29,915 bases of DNA from CAZWSE01 sp964636575 (GCA_964636575.1 CAZWSE010000041.1:1-29915); one strand, 5' to 3'; shown: positions 6,155 to 14,671, numbered from the stretch's first letter. Translations and numbers: made by a program. Notes: generated by a model not told the origin, from the letters alone.

Positions 6155-7690
6155 ATGACGGATCAGGCAGCAGCGATCGAGCTGAAAGGCATATCCAAAG
6201 CCTTCGGGCCGGTACAGGCCAACAAAGACATCTCAATTCGCGTGATGCCCGGCACGATCCACGGGATCATCGGCGAAAACGGGGCGGGCAAATCCACCCT
6301 TATGTCGATCCTCTACGGGTTCTACAAAGCAGACAAAGGCGAGATTTTCATCGCCGGTCAGCGCACCGAAATTCCTGACAGCCAAGCGGCCATTGCCGCA
6401 GGCATCGGCATGGTCTTTCAGCACTTCAAACTGGTGGAAAACTTCACCGTTCTCGAAAATATCATCCTTGGGGCAGAAGACGGCGCGCTGCTTATGCCGT
6501 CGCTCTCCAAAGCCCGCAAATCGCTGGTGTCGCTGGCGGAAGAATACGGGCTAAACGTGGACCCCGACGCGCTGATCGAAGACATCGGCGTCGGTATGCA
6601 GCAACGGGTCGAAATCCTCAAAGCGCTCTACCGCCAAGCAGACATTCTGATCTTGGATGAGCCAACTGGCGTGCTGACCCCAGCTGAGGCCGATCAGCTT
6701 TTCCGCATCCTCGATCGTCTGCGCTCTGAAGGCAAAACGATCATCCTAATCACCCACAAACTGCGCGAAATCATGGACATCACCGACACAGTCAGCGTGA
6801 TGCGACGCGGTGAAATGACGGCTACTGTTAGAACCGAAGATACCTCTCCGGCAGAACTGGCTGAGCTGATGGTGGGCCGAAAAGTGCTGCTGCAAGTTGA
6901 CAAAATTCCCGCCACTCCCGGCAAGGTGATCCTCAATGTAGACAACCTGCGCGTCGTTGATGATCAAGGGGTCGAGCGGGTCAAAGGCATCAGCCTCAAA
7001 GTCCACGCAGGCGAAATACTTGGCATCGCAGGGGTCGCGGGCAACGGGCAATCCGAACTGCTCGAGGTCCTTGGTGGTTATGCCGATGGAACAGGCACAG
7101 TGCAGGTCAACGGCACAGAGATTGATCTGACAGGCAAATACTCAGACGGGCAATCGCGCCGCGCCCGCGGCATCGCCCATGTGCCCGAAGACCGGCAGCG
7201 CGAAGGTCTGATCATGGACTACATGGCGTGGGAAAACACAGCCTTCGGATACCATCGCGACGCAAAATACGGGACGGGGCTTTTGCTCGACAACGCGGCC
7301 ATTCGGGCTGACACGACTGAGAAAATGGAACGCTTCGACGTGCGCCCCCCTAACCCGAAACTGGCGGCCAAGAACTTTTCAGGCGGCAACCAACAAAAGA
7401 TCGTTCTGGCGCGCGAGATCGAGCGAAACCCAGATCTTCTACTCATCGGCCAACCCACCAGGGGCGTCGACATCGGCGCCATCGAATTCATCCACCAGCA
7501 AATCGTGGCACTGCGCGATCAAGGCAAAGCGATCTTGCTCGTCTCGGTGGAATTAGAAGAAATCCTAAGCCTCTCTGACCGGATCGCGGTTATGTTCGAT
7601 GGGCACATCATGGGCGAACGCCTACCAACTGAGACGGACGAAAAAGAACTGGGCCTCCTGATGGCTGGCATCGCAGGAGAAGCGGCATGA
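6155..7690 (+). CDS. ABC transporter ATPase, double-domain, BMP/sugar type
   Basis: This 511-aa fused ATPase powers the importer on the cytoplasmic side. The first ABC domain has an intact Walker A (GENGAGKST, residues 40-48), a Q-loop (VFQ, about 87-89), a degenerate signature (GVGMQQRVEIL) and Walker B with catalytic Glu (LILDEP, 165-170). The second domain has a degenerate Walker A (GVAGNGQSEL, 293-302) but a good signature (FSGGNQQK, 408-415), and its Walker B carries Gln in place of Glu (LLLIGQPTRGVD). This asymmetric pattern, with one hydrolysing site, is normal for the ribose/BMP class (RbsA, NupA-like) and is not damage. Start at 6155 follows GGGGGCAGG. The first permease gene starts 97 bp downstream, after a repeat-like element. 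Confidence 0.92.
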   Translation: MTDQAAAIELKGISKAFGPVQANKDISIRVMPGTIHGIIGENGAGKSTLMSILYGFYKADKGEIFIAGQRTEIPDSQAAIAAGIGMVFQHFKLVENFTVLENIILGAEDGALLMPSLSKARKSLVSLAEEYGLNVDPDALIEDIGVGMQQRVEILKALYRQADILILDEPTGVLTPAEADQLFRILDRLRSEGKTIILITHKLREIMDITDTVSVMRRGEMTATVRTEDTSPAELAELMVGRKVLLQVDKIPATPGKVILNVDNLRVVDDQGVERVKGISLKVHAGEILGIAGVAGNGQSELLEVLGGYADGTGTVQVNGTEIDLTGKYSDGQSRRARGIAHVPEDRQREGLIMDYMAWENTAFGYHRDAKYGTGLLLDNAAIRADTTEKMERFDVRPPNPKLAAKNFSGGNQQKIVLAREIERNPDLLLIGQPTRGVDIGAIEFIHQQIVALRDQGKAILLVSVELEEILSLSDRIAVMFDGHIMGERLPTETDEKELGLLMAGIAGEAA

Positions 7691-7710
7691 CCCACACCCC
7701 AGCTTTTCTT

Positions 7711-7759
7711 TTTGGTCAAAATACCTCGGGGGAGCCGCTTGCGGCGGGGGCAGCGCCCC
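7711..7759. repeat. REP-like intergenic element inside the importer operon
   Basis: An AAAATACCTCGGGGGAG block (7719-7735) is followed by two compact hairpins. These are GCCGC/GCGGC (7734-7738 with 7741-7745) and GGGGC/GCCCC (7747-7751 with 7755-7759). Read on the minus strand, the first block contains GAGGTATTTTG, which resembles the GAGTATTTT core of the repeats at 832-900 and 21533-21557. Similar GC-hairpin elements next to such a core are frequent between Rhodobacteraceae genes. Here it lies between the ATPase and permease genes. Confidence 0.5.
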
Positions 7760-7787
7760 AAACTCCGCTTAGCATAGGCGCAGACAC

Positions 7788-8882
7788 ATGGATGTAATGC
7801 CCAAATGGGCCGATGTGGTCCTGATCCCACTGATCTCACTGATCCTCGCCGCGATCTTATCGGCACTGGTGATCCTTGCGATTGGGGAAGACCCGGTCGC
7901 TGCGGTCAAACTGATGGTCTCAGGCGCGCTAGGGTCCACCTACGGCTGGGGGTACACGCTCTATTACGCGACCAACTTCATGTTCACAGGGCTGGCGGTA
8001 TCGGTCGCCTTCCATGCACGGCTCTTCAATATCGGTGGCGAAGGTCAGGCGATGTTGGGCGGGCTGGGGGTTGCACTTGCGTGCCTCTATATCCCCTGGC
8101 CACATTGGTCACTGGCCCTGATCGGGGCAAGCCTTGGGGCGGCCATGTTCGGGGCAGCATGGGCCGCCATTCCGGCCTATCTGCAAGCCAAACGCGGCAG
8201 CCACATCGTCATTACCACGATCATGTTCAACTTCATCGCAGCGGCTGTACTGAACTACCTTCTGGTCAACATTCTGCGCCCGCCGAGGTCGATGGACCCA
8301 GCGACTTCGCGCTTTCCCGAAGCGGTCCACCTGCCCACGCTGCACGATATGCTGGCGCCCTTCGGGATCGAATTCAGCAAGAACGCCCCTGCCAATGTAT
8401 CGCTGGTCGTGGCTATTCTAGCCTGCGTCGCTGTCTGGCTGCTGATCTGGCGAACACGGTTGGGCTATGAAATCCGCGCCTACGGACACTCGGAATCGGC
8501 CGCCAAATACGCAGGTATCTCGCCTTTGAAAATCACGATGGTCGCCATGCTCATCTCGGGTGGGCTAGCGGGTATGATGGCCATTAACAACGTCATGGGC
8601 GAAGCGGAGCGTCTTGTCTTGAACGCAACCGAAGGCGCAGGGTTCATCGGCATCGCGGTAGCACTTATGGGGCGCAGTCATCCGGCAGGTGTGTTCATCG
8701 CGGCTTTGCTTTTCGGGTTCCTCTACCAAGGCGGCGCTGAACTCGCCCTTTGGACATCCATTCCCCGCGAACTCATCGTGGTCATCCAAGCGCTCGTCAT
8801 CCTGTTCACAGGTGCACTCGACAACATGGTGCGCATGCCCCTTGAAAAGCTGTTCCTGAAACTGCGCAAAGAGGCCGCCTGA
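7788..8882 (+). CDS. ABC transporter permease (BPD_transp_2), first subunit
   Basis: This 364-aa inner-membrane permease belongs to the branched-chain amino acid/ribose/BMP permease family and forms one half of the translocation channel. It has about ten hydrophobic segments. Typical family landmarks are FNIGGEGQAMLGG near residue 85, the cytoplasmic RTRLGYEIRAYGHSESAAKYAGI loop (around 225-245), which is the coupling element for the ATPase, and the GFIGIAVALMGR segment near 285. The ATG at 7788 is followed by a second in-frame ATG at 7797; neither has a strong ribosome site. The stop overlaps the next permease start by one base (TGATG), which indicates coupled, equimolar synthesis of the two permeases. 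Confidence 0.9.
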   Translation: MDVMPKWADVVLIPLISLILAAILSALVILAIGEDPVAAVKLMVSGALGSTYGWGYTLYYATNFMFTGLAVSVAFHARLFNIGGEGQAMLGGLGVALACLYIPWPHWSLALIGASLGAAMFGAAWAAIPAYLQAKRGSHIVITTIMFNFIAAAVLNYLLVNILRPPRSMDPATSRFPEAVHLPTLHDMLAPFGIEFSKNAPANVSLVVAILACVAVWLLIWRTRLGYEIRAYGHSESAAKYAGISPLKITMVAMLISGGLAGMMAINNVMGEAERLVLNATEGAGFIGIAVALMGRSHPAGVFIAALLFGFLYQGGAELALWTSIPRELIVVIQALVILFTGALDNMVRMPLEKLFLKLRKEAA

Positions 8883-9856
8883 TGGATATTCTCGATCTTT
8901 TCCAGCTTCAGGTGCTCGACAGCACGGTCCGTCTGGCGGTGCCTTTGCTGCTGGCTTGCCTTGCAGGTCTGTTCAGCGAACGCGCAGGCATCTTTGACAT
9001 CGGGCTAGAAGGCAAAATGCTCGCAGCGGCATTTTTCTCAGCCGCAGTGGCATCGCTTTCGGGCAACGTTTGGCTGGGGCTTCTGGCGGGCATAGGGGCA
9101 TCAATGGCGCTGAGTATCCTGCACGGTCTGGCCTCAATTACATTTCGCGGCAACCAGTTGATCTCAGGTGTCGCAATCAATTTTCTAGCGGCGGGTCTGA
9201 CCGTTCTAATCGCACAAGACTGGTTTGCCCAAGGCGGGCGCACCCCGTCCCTGACCGAAGGCGCTCGGTTTGAGGGCATAACCTTGCCCTTCGCCGACAG
9301 CCTCGCATCCGTGCCCGTCATCGGTCCGCTTTATTCGGAGCTCATCTCGGGTCATTCCATCCTTGTCTACGTGGCCTTCCTAATGGTGCCTTTGACGTGG
9401 TGGATCCTATTTCGCACCCGTTTCGGCCTGCGCCTGCGCGCGGTTGGTGAAAACCCGGCGGCAGTCGATACGGCAGGGGTATCCGTGGTCGGGCTTCGGT
9501 ATGCTGCTGTCGCCATTTGCGGTGTGCTTTGCGGAATCGCGGGCGCATATCTCGCAACGGCGCTCCAAGCGGGTTTCGTCAAAGACATGTCCGCAGGGCG
9601 CGGGTTCATCGCGCTCGCAGCCCTGATCTTCGCCAAATGGCGCCCATGGCACGCCCTTTATGCCTGCCTTTTGTTCGGATACTTGCAAGCCATCGCCTTG
9701 CGGCCAGACCTGATTGAGAACGTGCTCGGCTTCAAAATTCAGGTGCAACTGTTGGACGCGCTGCCCTACATTTTGACGGTCGTTATTCTTGCAGGGTTCG
9801 TGGGCAAAGCCATCCCGCCCCGTGCTGGGGGCGAGCCATACGTCAAAGAGCGATAG
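8882..9856 (+). CDS. ABC transporter permease (BPD_transp_2), second subunit
   Basis: This 324-aa membrane protein is the second half of the channel. Landmarks are LFSERAGIFDIGLEGKMLAAAF near residue 30, the coupling loop FRTRFGLRLRAVGENPAAVDTAGV (about 178-200), and GRGFIALAALIFAKWRPWHAL near 240, all standard for the family. The BMP-type importers (NupBC, YufPQ) always use two different permeases of this kind, so the four-gene set is complete. Its start overlaps the stop of the first permease (TGATG). An 87-bp gap with a palindrome separates it from the TauE/SafE gene, which looks like a separate unit. Confidence 0.9.
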   Translation: MDILDLFQLQVLDSTVRLAVPLLLACLAGLFSERAGIFDIGLEGKMLAAAFFSAAVASLSGNVWLGLLAGIGASMALSILHGLASITFRGNQLISGVAINFLAAGLTVLIAQDWFAQGGRTPSLTEGARFEGITLPFADSLASVPVIGPLYSELISGHSILVYVAFLMVPLTWWILFRTRFGLRLRAVGENPAAVDTAGVSVVGLRYAAVAICGVLCGIAGAYLATALQAGFVKDMSAGRGFIALAALIFAKWRPWHALYACLLFGYLQAIALRPDLIENVLGFKIQVQLLDALPYILTVVILAGFVGKAIPPRAGGEPYVKER

Positions 9857-9905
9857 GGCCAGTTTCACAAAATCCATGAGACCTGACGCCGCAGCCTGCA
9901 CGGAC

Positions 9906-9923
9906 ATGTTGCATTTGCAGCAT
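9906..9923 (+). promoter_or_regulatory. 18-bp palindrome upstream of the TauE/SafE operon
   Basis: ATGTTGCATTTGCAGCAT has the dyad ATG-n-TGCA-TT-TGCA-n-CAT, broken only at one symmetric pair and in the centre. It lies 20 bp before the ATG, just in front of the ribosome site AGGAA, so a bound protein could block transcription or translation. The cognate regulator is unknown. Confidence 0.4.
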
Positions 9924-9943
9924 AAGAGGCGCTAGGAACGCCC

Positions 9944-10867
9944 ATGCAAGTCTACCTCCCCATCGCCGAAGTCTCGGTTAACGCCTTCCTGTTGCTAGGT
10001 TTGGGCGGAATCGTAGGCATCTTGTCCGGCATGTTCGGGGTCGGTGGCGGCTTTTTGATGACGCCCTTGCTGTTCTTCATCGGCATCCCGCCAGCCGTTG
10101 CGGTGGCAACCGAAGCCAACCAGATCGTAGCATCCTCTTTCTCGGGCGTTCTGGCGCACTTTAAACGAAAGACGGTGGATCTCAGGATGGGCACTGTGCT
10201 GCTGATCGGGGGGCTGGTCGGGGCAGCACTTGGGGTCTTAGTCTTCAACTACCTCAAGGAATTGGGACAGGTCGATCTGCTGGTCAAACTTTGCTACGTC
10301 GTCTTTCTGGGCGTCATTGGCGGGTTGATGTTCATCGAATCCCTGAATGCCATCCGCAAATCCAAAAAGACCGGCGGCGCGCCCGTCCGCAAGAAAAAGC
10401 AACGCGGCTGGATGGACGCCCTACCCTTCAAAATGCGGTTCCGCACATCGGGGCTTTATATTTCGGTCATCCCACCGCTGATCGTTGGCGTCTGTGTGGG
10501 TATTCTGGCCGCAATCATGGGCGTTGGCGGCGGGTTCATTATGGTGCCCGCAATGATCTATCTTTTGGGCATGCCAACCAAAGTCGTTGTGGGAACATCT
10601 TTGTTCCAGATCATCTTCGTGACAGCTTTCACAACACTGCTACACGCCACAACCAACTACACTGTCGATATCGTTTTGGCGGTTCTGCTGCTGGTCGGCG
10701 GCGTTATCGGCGCACAAATCGGAACGCGCATCGGCGTCAAGATGAAGGCAGAACAGCTCCGTATCTTGCTGGCAATTATGGTGCTCGCTGTTTGCGGCAA
10801 GCTGGCCTTTGATCTGCTGGTCACCCCGACGGAGTTTTACTCTATCGGCGCAGTGGGTGGTCACTGA
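9944..10867 (+). CDS. TauE/SafE (TSUP) family sulfite/organosulfur exporter-like protein
   Basis: This 307-aa inner-membrane protein has about eight hydrophobic helices. It is built from two homologous halves, each opening with the family signature: GIVGILSGMFGVGGGFLMTP near residue 25 and GILAAIMGVGGGFIMVPAM near 190. A basic cytoplasmic linker (KSKKTGGAPVRKKKQRG) separates them. TSUP members export sulfite, sulfoacetate or related sulfur anions, but many are uncharacterised, so the substrate is uncertain. AGGAA precedes the ATG. The stop overlaps the ATG of the TIGR02186 gene (TGATG). This two-gene pairing recurs in alphaproteobacteria and suggests a functional complex. Confidence 0.88.
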   Translation: MQVYLPIAEVSVNAFLLLGLGGIVGILSGMFGVGGGFLMTPLLFFIGIPPAVAVATEANQIVASSFSGVLAHFKRKTVDLRMGTVLLIGGLVGAALGVLVFNYLKELGQVDLLVKLCYVVFLGVIGGLMFIESLNAIRKSKKTGGAPVRKKKQRGWMDALPFKMRFRTSGLYISVIPPLIVGVCVGILAAIMGVGGGFIMVPAMIYLLGMPTKVVVGTSLFQIIFVTAFTTLLHATTNYTVDIVLAVLLLVGGVIGAQIGTRIGVKMKAEQLRILLAIMVLAVCGKLAFDLLVTPTEFYSIGAVGGH

Positions 10868-11628
10868 TGAAACACCTGCTTGCCCTCGCTTTGATCCTCG
10901 CCACCGCCCTACCCGCATGGGCCGAAGGTGTGGTCCTCGGATTAAGCAAAGATAAGGTCGCGATCACCACGAATTTTGACGGGTCCGATATCTTGATCTA
11001 CGGCGCGGTCAAACGCGAAGAGCAAATCCCGGAAGGCGAACCCTTGCAGGTGGTCATCGCCGTCGCTGGCCCCTCTGTGCCGCTGACAGTGCGTCGCAAG
11101 GAAAAACGGCTGGGCATCTGGGTCAACATCGACGCCGTCGAAGTCGACAGCGCCCCCAGCTTTTACGCCGTTGCCACCAGTGCGCCCTTCCAAGATGCGC
11201 TGTCCGACACCGAAGACCTGCGCTACAAAGTCTCCGTTCCAAGGGCGATCCGGTCCGTCGGCGCGCCGTCCAACATTCAAGACGCCGAAAGCTTTTCCGA
11301 AGCGGTCATTCGTATTCGCGAAAACAACGGGCTGTACCAACTGCTCGAAGGGGCGGTGGACCTGCGCGAACAAACGCTGTTTTCCACACGCATCCACATG
11401 CCCGCGAACCTGACCGAAGGCGCCTATGTGACCCGTATCTTCCTGACCCGAGGCGGTGAGGTTGTGACCAGCTATGAAACCTCGATCGAAGTCAGCAAAG
11501 TCGGGTTGGAACGCTGGCTGTTCTCACTGTCCCGCGAGAAACCATTGATCTATGGATTGATGTCGCTCGCCATCGCCATAGCGGCCGGTTGGGGTGCATC
11601 CGCCGTCTTCAGACTGTTCCGCGCCTAG
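10867..11628 (+). CDS. TIGR02186 family putative transmembrane protein
   Basis: This 253-aa protein has a Sec signal peptide (cleavage expected after PAWA, residue 19) and a periplasmic beta-rich body (about 20-220). A single C-terminal membrane helix (about 227-248) ends in a short basic tail (FRLFRA). It opens with the family's EGVVLGLSKDKVAITTNFDGSDILIYGAVKRE, which fits the alphaproteobacterial TIGR02186 family, whose function is unknown. Its start overlaps the TauE/SafE stop, implying coupled translation and probably a shared role: for instance, a periplasmic accessory subunit to the exporter. That role is an inference from gene order. It converges with the SDR gene, whose end is 2 nt away. 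Confidence 0.82.
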   Translation: MKHLLALALILATALPAWAEGVVLGLSKDKVAITTNFDGSDILIYGAVKREEQIPEGEPLQVVIAVAGPSVPLTVRRKEKRLGIWVNIDAVEVDSAPSFYAVATSAPFQDALSDTEDLRYKVSVPRAIRSVGAPSNIQDAESFSEAVIRIRENNGLYQLLEGAVDLREQTLFSTRIHMPANLTEGAYVTRIFLTRGGEVVTSYETSIEVSKVGLERWLFSLSREKPLIYGLMSLAIAIAAGWGASAVFRLFRA

Positions 11629-11630
11629 AC

Positions 11631-12347
11631 CTACCCGCGCCCGATATGGGGCATCTTGCTGGCCATAATCATCATGGATTGAACATTTGCTTCCGGCGGC
11701 AGATCAGCCATATGGAACACAGCCTTGGCAACGTCTTCGACAGCCATCGACGGCAAGGGATCAAGCCCCTGAGCTGCCCGTTTCTTTTCAAGATCCATCA
11801 CCATATCAGTGCGGGCATTGCCGATGTCGATCTGCCCGCTTGTGATGTCAAAGGCACGCCCGTCAATGGTAAGCGTCTTGGTCAGCCCGCTCACGCCATG
11901 CTTGGTCGTTGTGTAACAAATCGAGCCTTCGCGCGGAGTATGGGCCGAAATCGACCCGTTGTTGATGATCCGACCCCCCTGCGGGGTTTGATGGCGCATC
12001 TGCCGAAAAGCCGCGCGGGCGCACAGGAACATCCCCGTCAGGTTCAGATCAACGACGGCCTGCCAGTCTTCCAGCGATATTTCATCAATGGTGGTCTGCG
12101 GCCCAAACGCGCCCGCGTTGTTGAACAACACATCCAAATGTCCAAAGGTCTTGAACGCAGCGGTCACGCTGGCCTCATTGGTAACGTCGCAAGGCAGCAC
12201 AACCGCATTGGGGTAGGTTTCAACCAGCTTTTCCAGCAAAGCCATACGGCGCGCGGCCAGGCCAACTCGCCAGCCCTTTTCAAGAAATAGCTGCGCTGTG
12301 GCTGCACCTATGCCGGAACTTGCACCCGTGATGATGATCGACTTCAT
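11631..12347 (-). CDS. Short-chain dehydrogenase/reductase (classical SDR)
   Basis: This 238-aa cytoplasmic NAD(P)-dependent oxidoreductase has all the classical SDR motifs: the cofactor loop TGASSGIG (residues 7-14), NNAG (76-79), Asn102, catalytic Ser132, and the YxxxK pair Tyr145/Lys149 in SICYTTTKHG. The AARR at 31-34 after beta-2 suggests NADP(H) preference. Substrate cannot be told from sequence. Its ATG overlaps the stop of the helicase gene (ATGA), so the two are translated together; this may simply reflect operon compaction. It ends 2 nt from the convergent TIGR02186 gene, leaving no room for a dedicated terminator. Confidence 0.9.
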   Translation of the reverse strand: MKSIIITGASSGIGAATAQLFLEKGWRVGLAARRMALLEKLVETYPNAVVLPCDVTNEASVTAAFKTFGHLDVLFNNAGAFGPQTTIDEISLEDWQAVVDLNLTGMFLCARAAFRQMRHQTPQGGRIINNGSISAHTPREGSICYTTTKHGVSGLTKTLTIDGRAFDITSGQIDIGNARTDMVMDLEKKRAAQGLDPLPSMAVEDVAKAVFHMADLPPEANVQSMMIMASKMPHIGRG

Positions 12348-13882
12348 TGGTCTGTCTCCTCGGGCGCCAGCGTCAAAGGGGCCACTGGGGCCGCGCGCAG
12401 ATCGTCAATCGGTAGCGGGCCAGTCGGCTTTGACAAACGATTGCGCACCACCCAGATCAGGCGTTCTTGGGCGCGGGTAATCGCCACATAGGCCAGACGC
12501 TTCCAAAGCGGAGACCCTGCCTCCATCCTGCCCATACGGGCAGCCACAAACAGATCAGGCGCAAAGACCTGCACCGTGTCCCACTGACTGCCTTGGGCCT
12601 TGTGAATGGTCACAGCAGCACCGTGCAAAAACGTGGCTCCCATGCGGGCAGCAAAAGGAATGAACGGCTCTTCCTCATCCGGCTTTTCGATTTTCACAAT
12701 CGAGGCCGCAGACACCTGCGGGTCTTCGGCACCCATCACATGCAACCGGCTGAACCCCGGCTTGCGGCCTTCCCCAAGGTAGATAACTTGCGCCCCCTTA
12801 ATCAAACCGCGGGCTTCTAGATCAAGACGCTTTTTGCGATGCTTCAAGGGCAGTTCAATGCCGTCACAGATCAAAGGCTCGCCTTCCAGCAAAGCATCTT
12901 CGGGGGCACCATGGACATTGCGGAAGGCATTGATCAACCGGATGCGGGTGGCGTTGCGCCAGACAAGAACAGGGCTGCGGGCCATAAGATCAACCTCAAC
13001 TCTTTGCCCCCAAACAACGCGGTCATCTTTGCGGGCCGCGTCTTCGATCATTTTCTCGAAATCTTGGAATTCAAGCTGCGGGTCCGCCAAAGCATGGGCC
13101 AGATCAAGGATGGGGTTGTCGGCCTCTTGGCGGTGAATACGGCTTAGGTTCATGACACGCGGGGCTGGCAATTCATCAAAGACCATAGCACCCGACTGGT
13201 TGACGGGCGCCAGCTGGGCAGGATCGCCGAACAACAGCAGGGTCGGGAAAATCTCTTTCAGGTCATTGAACTGCTTTTCATCCAGCATCGAGGATTCGTC
13301 GACAAACCCGATATCCAAAGGCTCTTCGCGACGCTTCCAACCTGTAATGAAATCGGACCCGCGCAGACCAGCAGCAGCCAGCGCGCCTGGAATAGATTTG
13401 TTGGTTTGGTAGAACTGATAGGCACGGTCCAGCGCCACATCGGTCAGACCTTCGACATCGGTGGGGCGTTCGCCACTGCCCGCAAGCCAATCGGCAATGC
13501 GCTCATATTCGGGATCGTAAACGGGGGTATATAGAATCCGGTGGATCGTCGTGGCAGGTACCCCGCGCAAGCGTAGCACACTGGCGGCTTTGTTGGTCGG
13601 GGCCAGAATGGCCAGCGTCCGGTTGTCCTTTTTCTTACGGCTTTCATAGTCGCCGGACACGATATCAACGCCCGCCTCTTCAAGCGCCTTATAGAGTTCA
13701 GCCAGAAGCAGGGTTTTACCCGATCCGGCCTTACCAGTGACCGCCATAACTGAACTTGCAGTGCTTTTAGAGGGCTTGAGAAGGCTGTCATCCAGATCGA
13801 CACCTGCCTTGCGCAGCATATCAGTCACGCTGTCATAGGCAGAGGCTTGATCGTCGGAAAAGGTGAGTGCGGGCAGTGTCAT
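12344..13882 (-). CDS. ATP-dependent RecD-like DNA helicase (SF1)
   Basis: This 512-aa superfamily 1 helicase resembles RecD/Dda-type enzymes. Motif I is GKAGSGKT (50-57), motif Ia is LAPTNKAA (93-100), and motif II is VDESSM (194-199). Motif III is GDPAQLAPV (219-227), and the UvrD_C_2-like C-terminus carries IHKAQGSQWDTV (426-437) and YVAITRAQERL (465-475). It should unwind DNA in ATP-dependent fashion, probably in repair or replication-fork processing. It lacks the long N-terminal part of true RecD/RecD2, so the precise role is unclear. It starts 44 bp downstream of luxI on the same strand and overlaps the SDR gene. Whether the luxI promoter reads into it is an open question. Confidence 0.88.
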   Translation of the reverse strand: MTLPALTFSDDQASAYDSVTDMLRKAGVDLDDSLLKPSKSTASSVMAVTGKAGSGKTLLLAELYKALEEAGVDIVSGDYESRKKKDNRTLAILAPTNKAASVLRLRGVPATTIHRILYTPVYDPEYERIADWLAGSGERPTDVEGLTDVALDRAYQFYQTNKSIPGALAAAGLRGSDFITGWKRREEPLDIGFVDESSMLDEKQFNDLKEIFPTLLLFGDPAQLAPVNQSGAMVFDELPAPRVMNLSRIHRQEADNPILDLAHALADPQLEFQDFEKMIEDAARKDDRVVWGQRVEVDLMARSPVLVWRNATRIRLINAFRNVHGAPEDALLEGEPLICDGIELPLKHRKKRLDLEARGLIKGAQVIYLGEGRKPGFSRLHVMGAEDPQVSAASIVKIEKPDEEEPFIPFAARMGATFLHGAAVTIHKAQGSQWDTVQVFAPDLFVAARMGRMEAGSPLWKRLAYVAITRAQERLIWVVRNRLSKPTGPLPIDDLRAAPVAPLTLAPEETDQ

Positions 13883-13926
13883 AGCGCGACCCTACAGCCC
13901 CGCTATGACAGGCACCAGATGCCGAA

Positions 13927-14565
13927 TTAGCCAGTGAGGGCCAGCTTTGGAATTGGAACCGCGCCAAAGGCGCGATTGAACCACATGCGCGACAATTCCG
14001 GAGTGATACCAGCGCGGGCGGCAACCTTGCCCTGCGCTTCAGGCGTGAAGGCCCAAAGACCGACGCTGATCGCCTCCAAGCCGTTGCCTTCGCTGCCCAG
14101 AACATCCGGTGAAGATCCGATCATCCGGTAAATCCGCACCATGCGGGCATCAAAGACGCCAACGAAATGCTCAACACCAAAGCCCTGCATGATCTCGCCC
14201 CCGCCCAACATCAACGCGGCTGCGACCTTTGAATCAGCGTCGCGGGACAGACAAAAGCGGGTACATTCCCAAATGACAGGGCTGGTGATCGGGCCACCGC
14301 CCGTCAGATGCCCGAAAAAGTCGTTAACCATAACAGGACCCGTGGTCGGCAAAAACCGCATGGACCCGCCATGTGACCCATCGCCATTTTCCCATATGAC
14401 ATACAGCGGGTTCAGATCATCATATTGGTCCCGTTCATGCCCGTTTTCATCGACCGAAACCTCCCAACCCAGTCGTTCCTTGAACTGATCGGCGCGGTCC
14501 GTGAACATGCTGTCCGCAAGGCGCGGGTGTTGAGCGAGTTGATCTGCATAGAGATACCGTAGCAT
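13927..14565 (-). CDS. luxI: Acyl-homoserine lactone synthase (LuxI family)
   Basis: This enzyme makes N-acyl-homoserine lactone autoinducers from S-adenosylmethionine and an acyl-ACP or acyl-CoA. All the invariant LuxI residues are present in the expected places: Arg24, Phe28, Trp34, Asp46, Asp49, Arg70, Glu100 and Arg103. The start was set at 14565 (MLRYLYADQL..., 212 aa) because AAGGGA lies 9 nt upstream and the family begins there. The in-frame ATG at 14619 would add 18 unrelated residues and lies within the promoter. The chain length of the signal cannot be read from sequence. It lies 106 nt downstream of luxR on the same strand, with a lux-box-like dyad between them. Confidence 0.95.
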   Translation of the reverse strand: MLRYLYADQLAQHPRLADSMFTDRADQFKERLGWEVSVDENGHERDQYDDLNPLYVIWENGDGSHGGSMRFLPTTGPVMVNDFFGHLTGGGPITSPVIWECTRFCLSRDADSKVAAALMLGGGEIMQGFGVEHFVGVFDARMVRIYRMIGSSPDVLGSEGNGLEAISVGLWAFTPEAQGKVAARAGITPELSRMWFNRAFGAVPIPKLALTG

Positions 14566-14609
14566 TTGTAAGTCCCTTCCATCTGAATATGGAAAGACGT
14601 TACAAGTAT

Positions 14610-14625
14610 ACAGGTGCACAACTGT
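14610..14625 (-). promoter_or_regulatory. Lux-box-like dyad upstream of luxI
   Basis: ACAGGTGCACAACTGT (plus strand) has ACAG/ACTGT outer arms and 12 of 16 positions symmetric. It lies in the luxR-luxI gap, about 45 nt before the luxI start. A weak -10-like TATTCA lies about 28 nt downstream of its centre on the minus strand, close to the spacing of class II LuxR activation. The match to the canonical lux box is only partial. Confidence 0.35.
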
Positions 14626-14671
14626 TAACGAGGCGTTCGCCCGTTGCGCCCTTCACGCAACAGCAAAGGCG

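Noticed and set aside
7595..7690. Frameshift or truncation in the importer ATPase because its second domain has poor Walker motifs
   Set aside because: Degenerate second-site motifs are normal for double ATPases of the ribose/BMP class, and the length (511 aa) is standard.
11589..12290. Plus-strand ORF (233 codons) opposite the SDR gene
   Set aside because: The SDR on the minus strand has every catalytic motif; the opposite frame does not resemble a protein.
14566..14619. Longer LuxI with 18 extra N-terminal residues
   Set aside because: The extension is not LuxI-like and would place the promoter/lux-box region inside the gene; the ATG at 14565 has a proper ribosome site.
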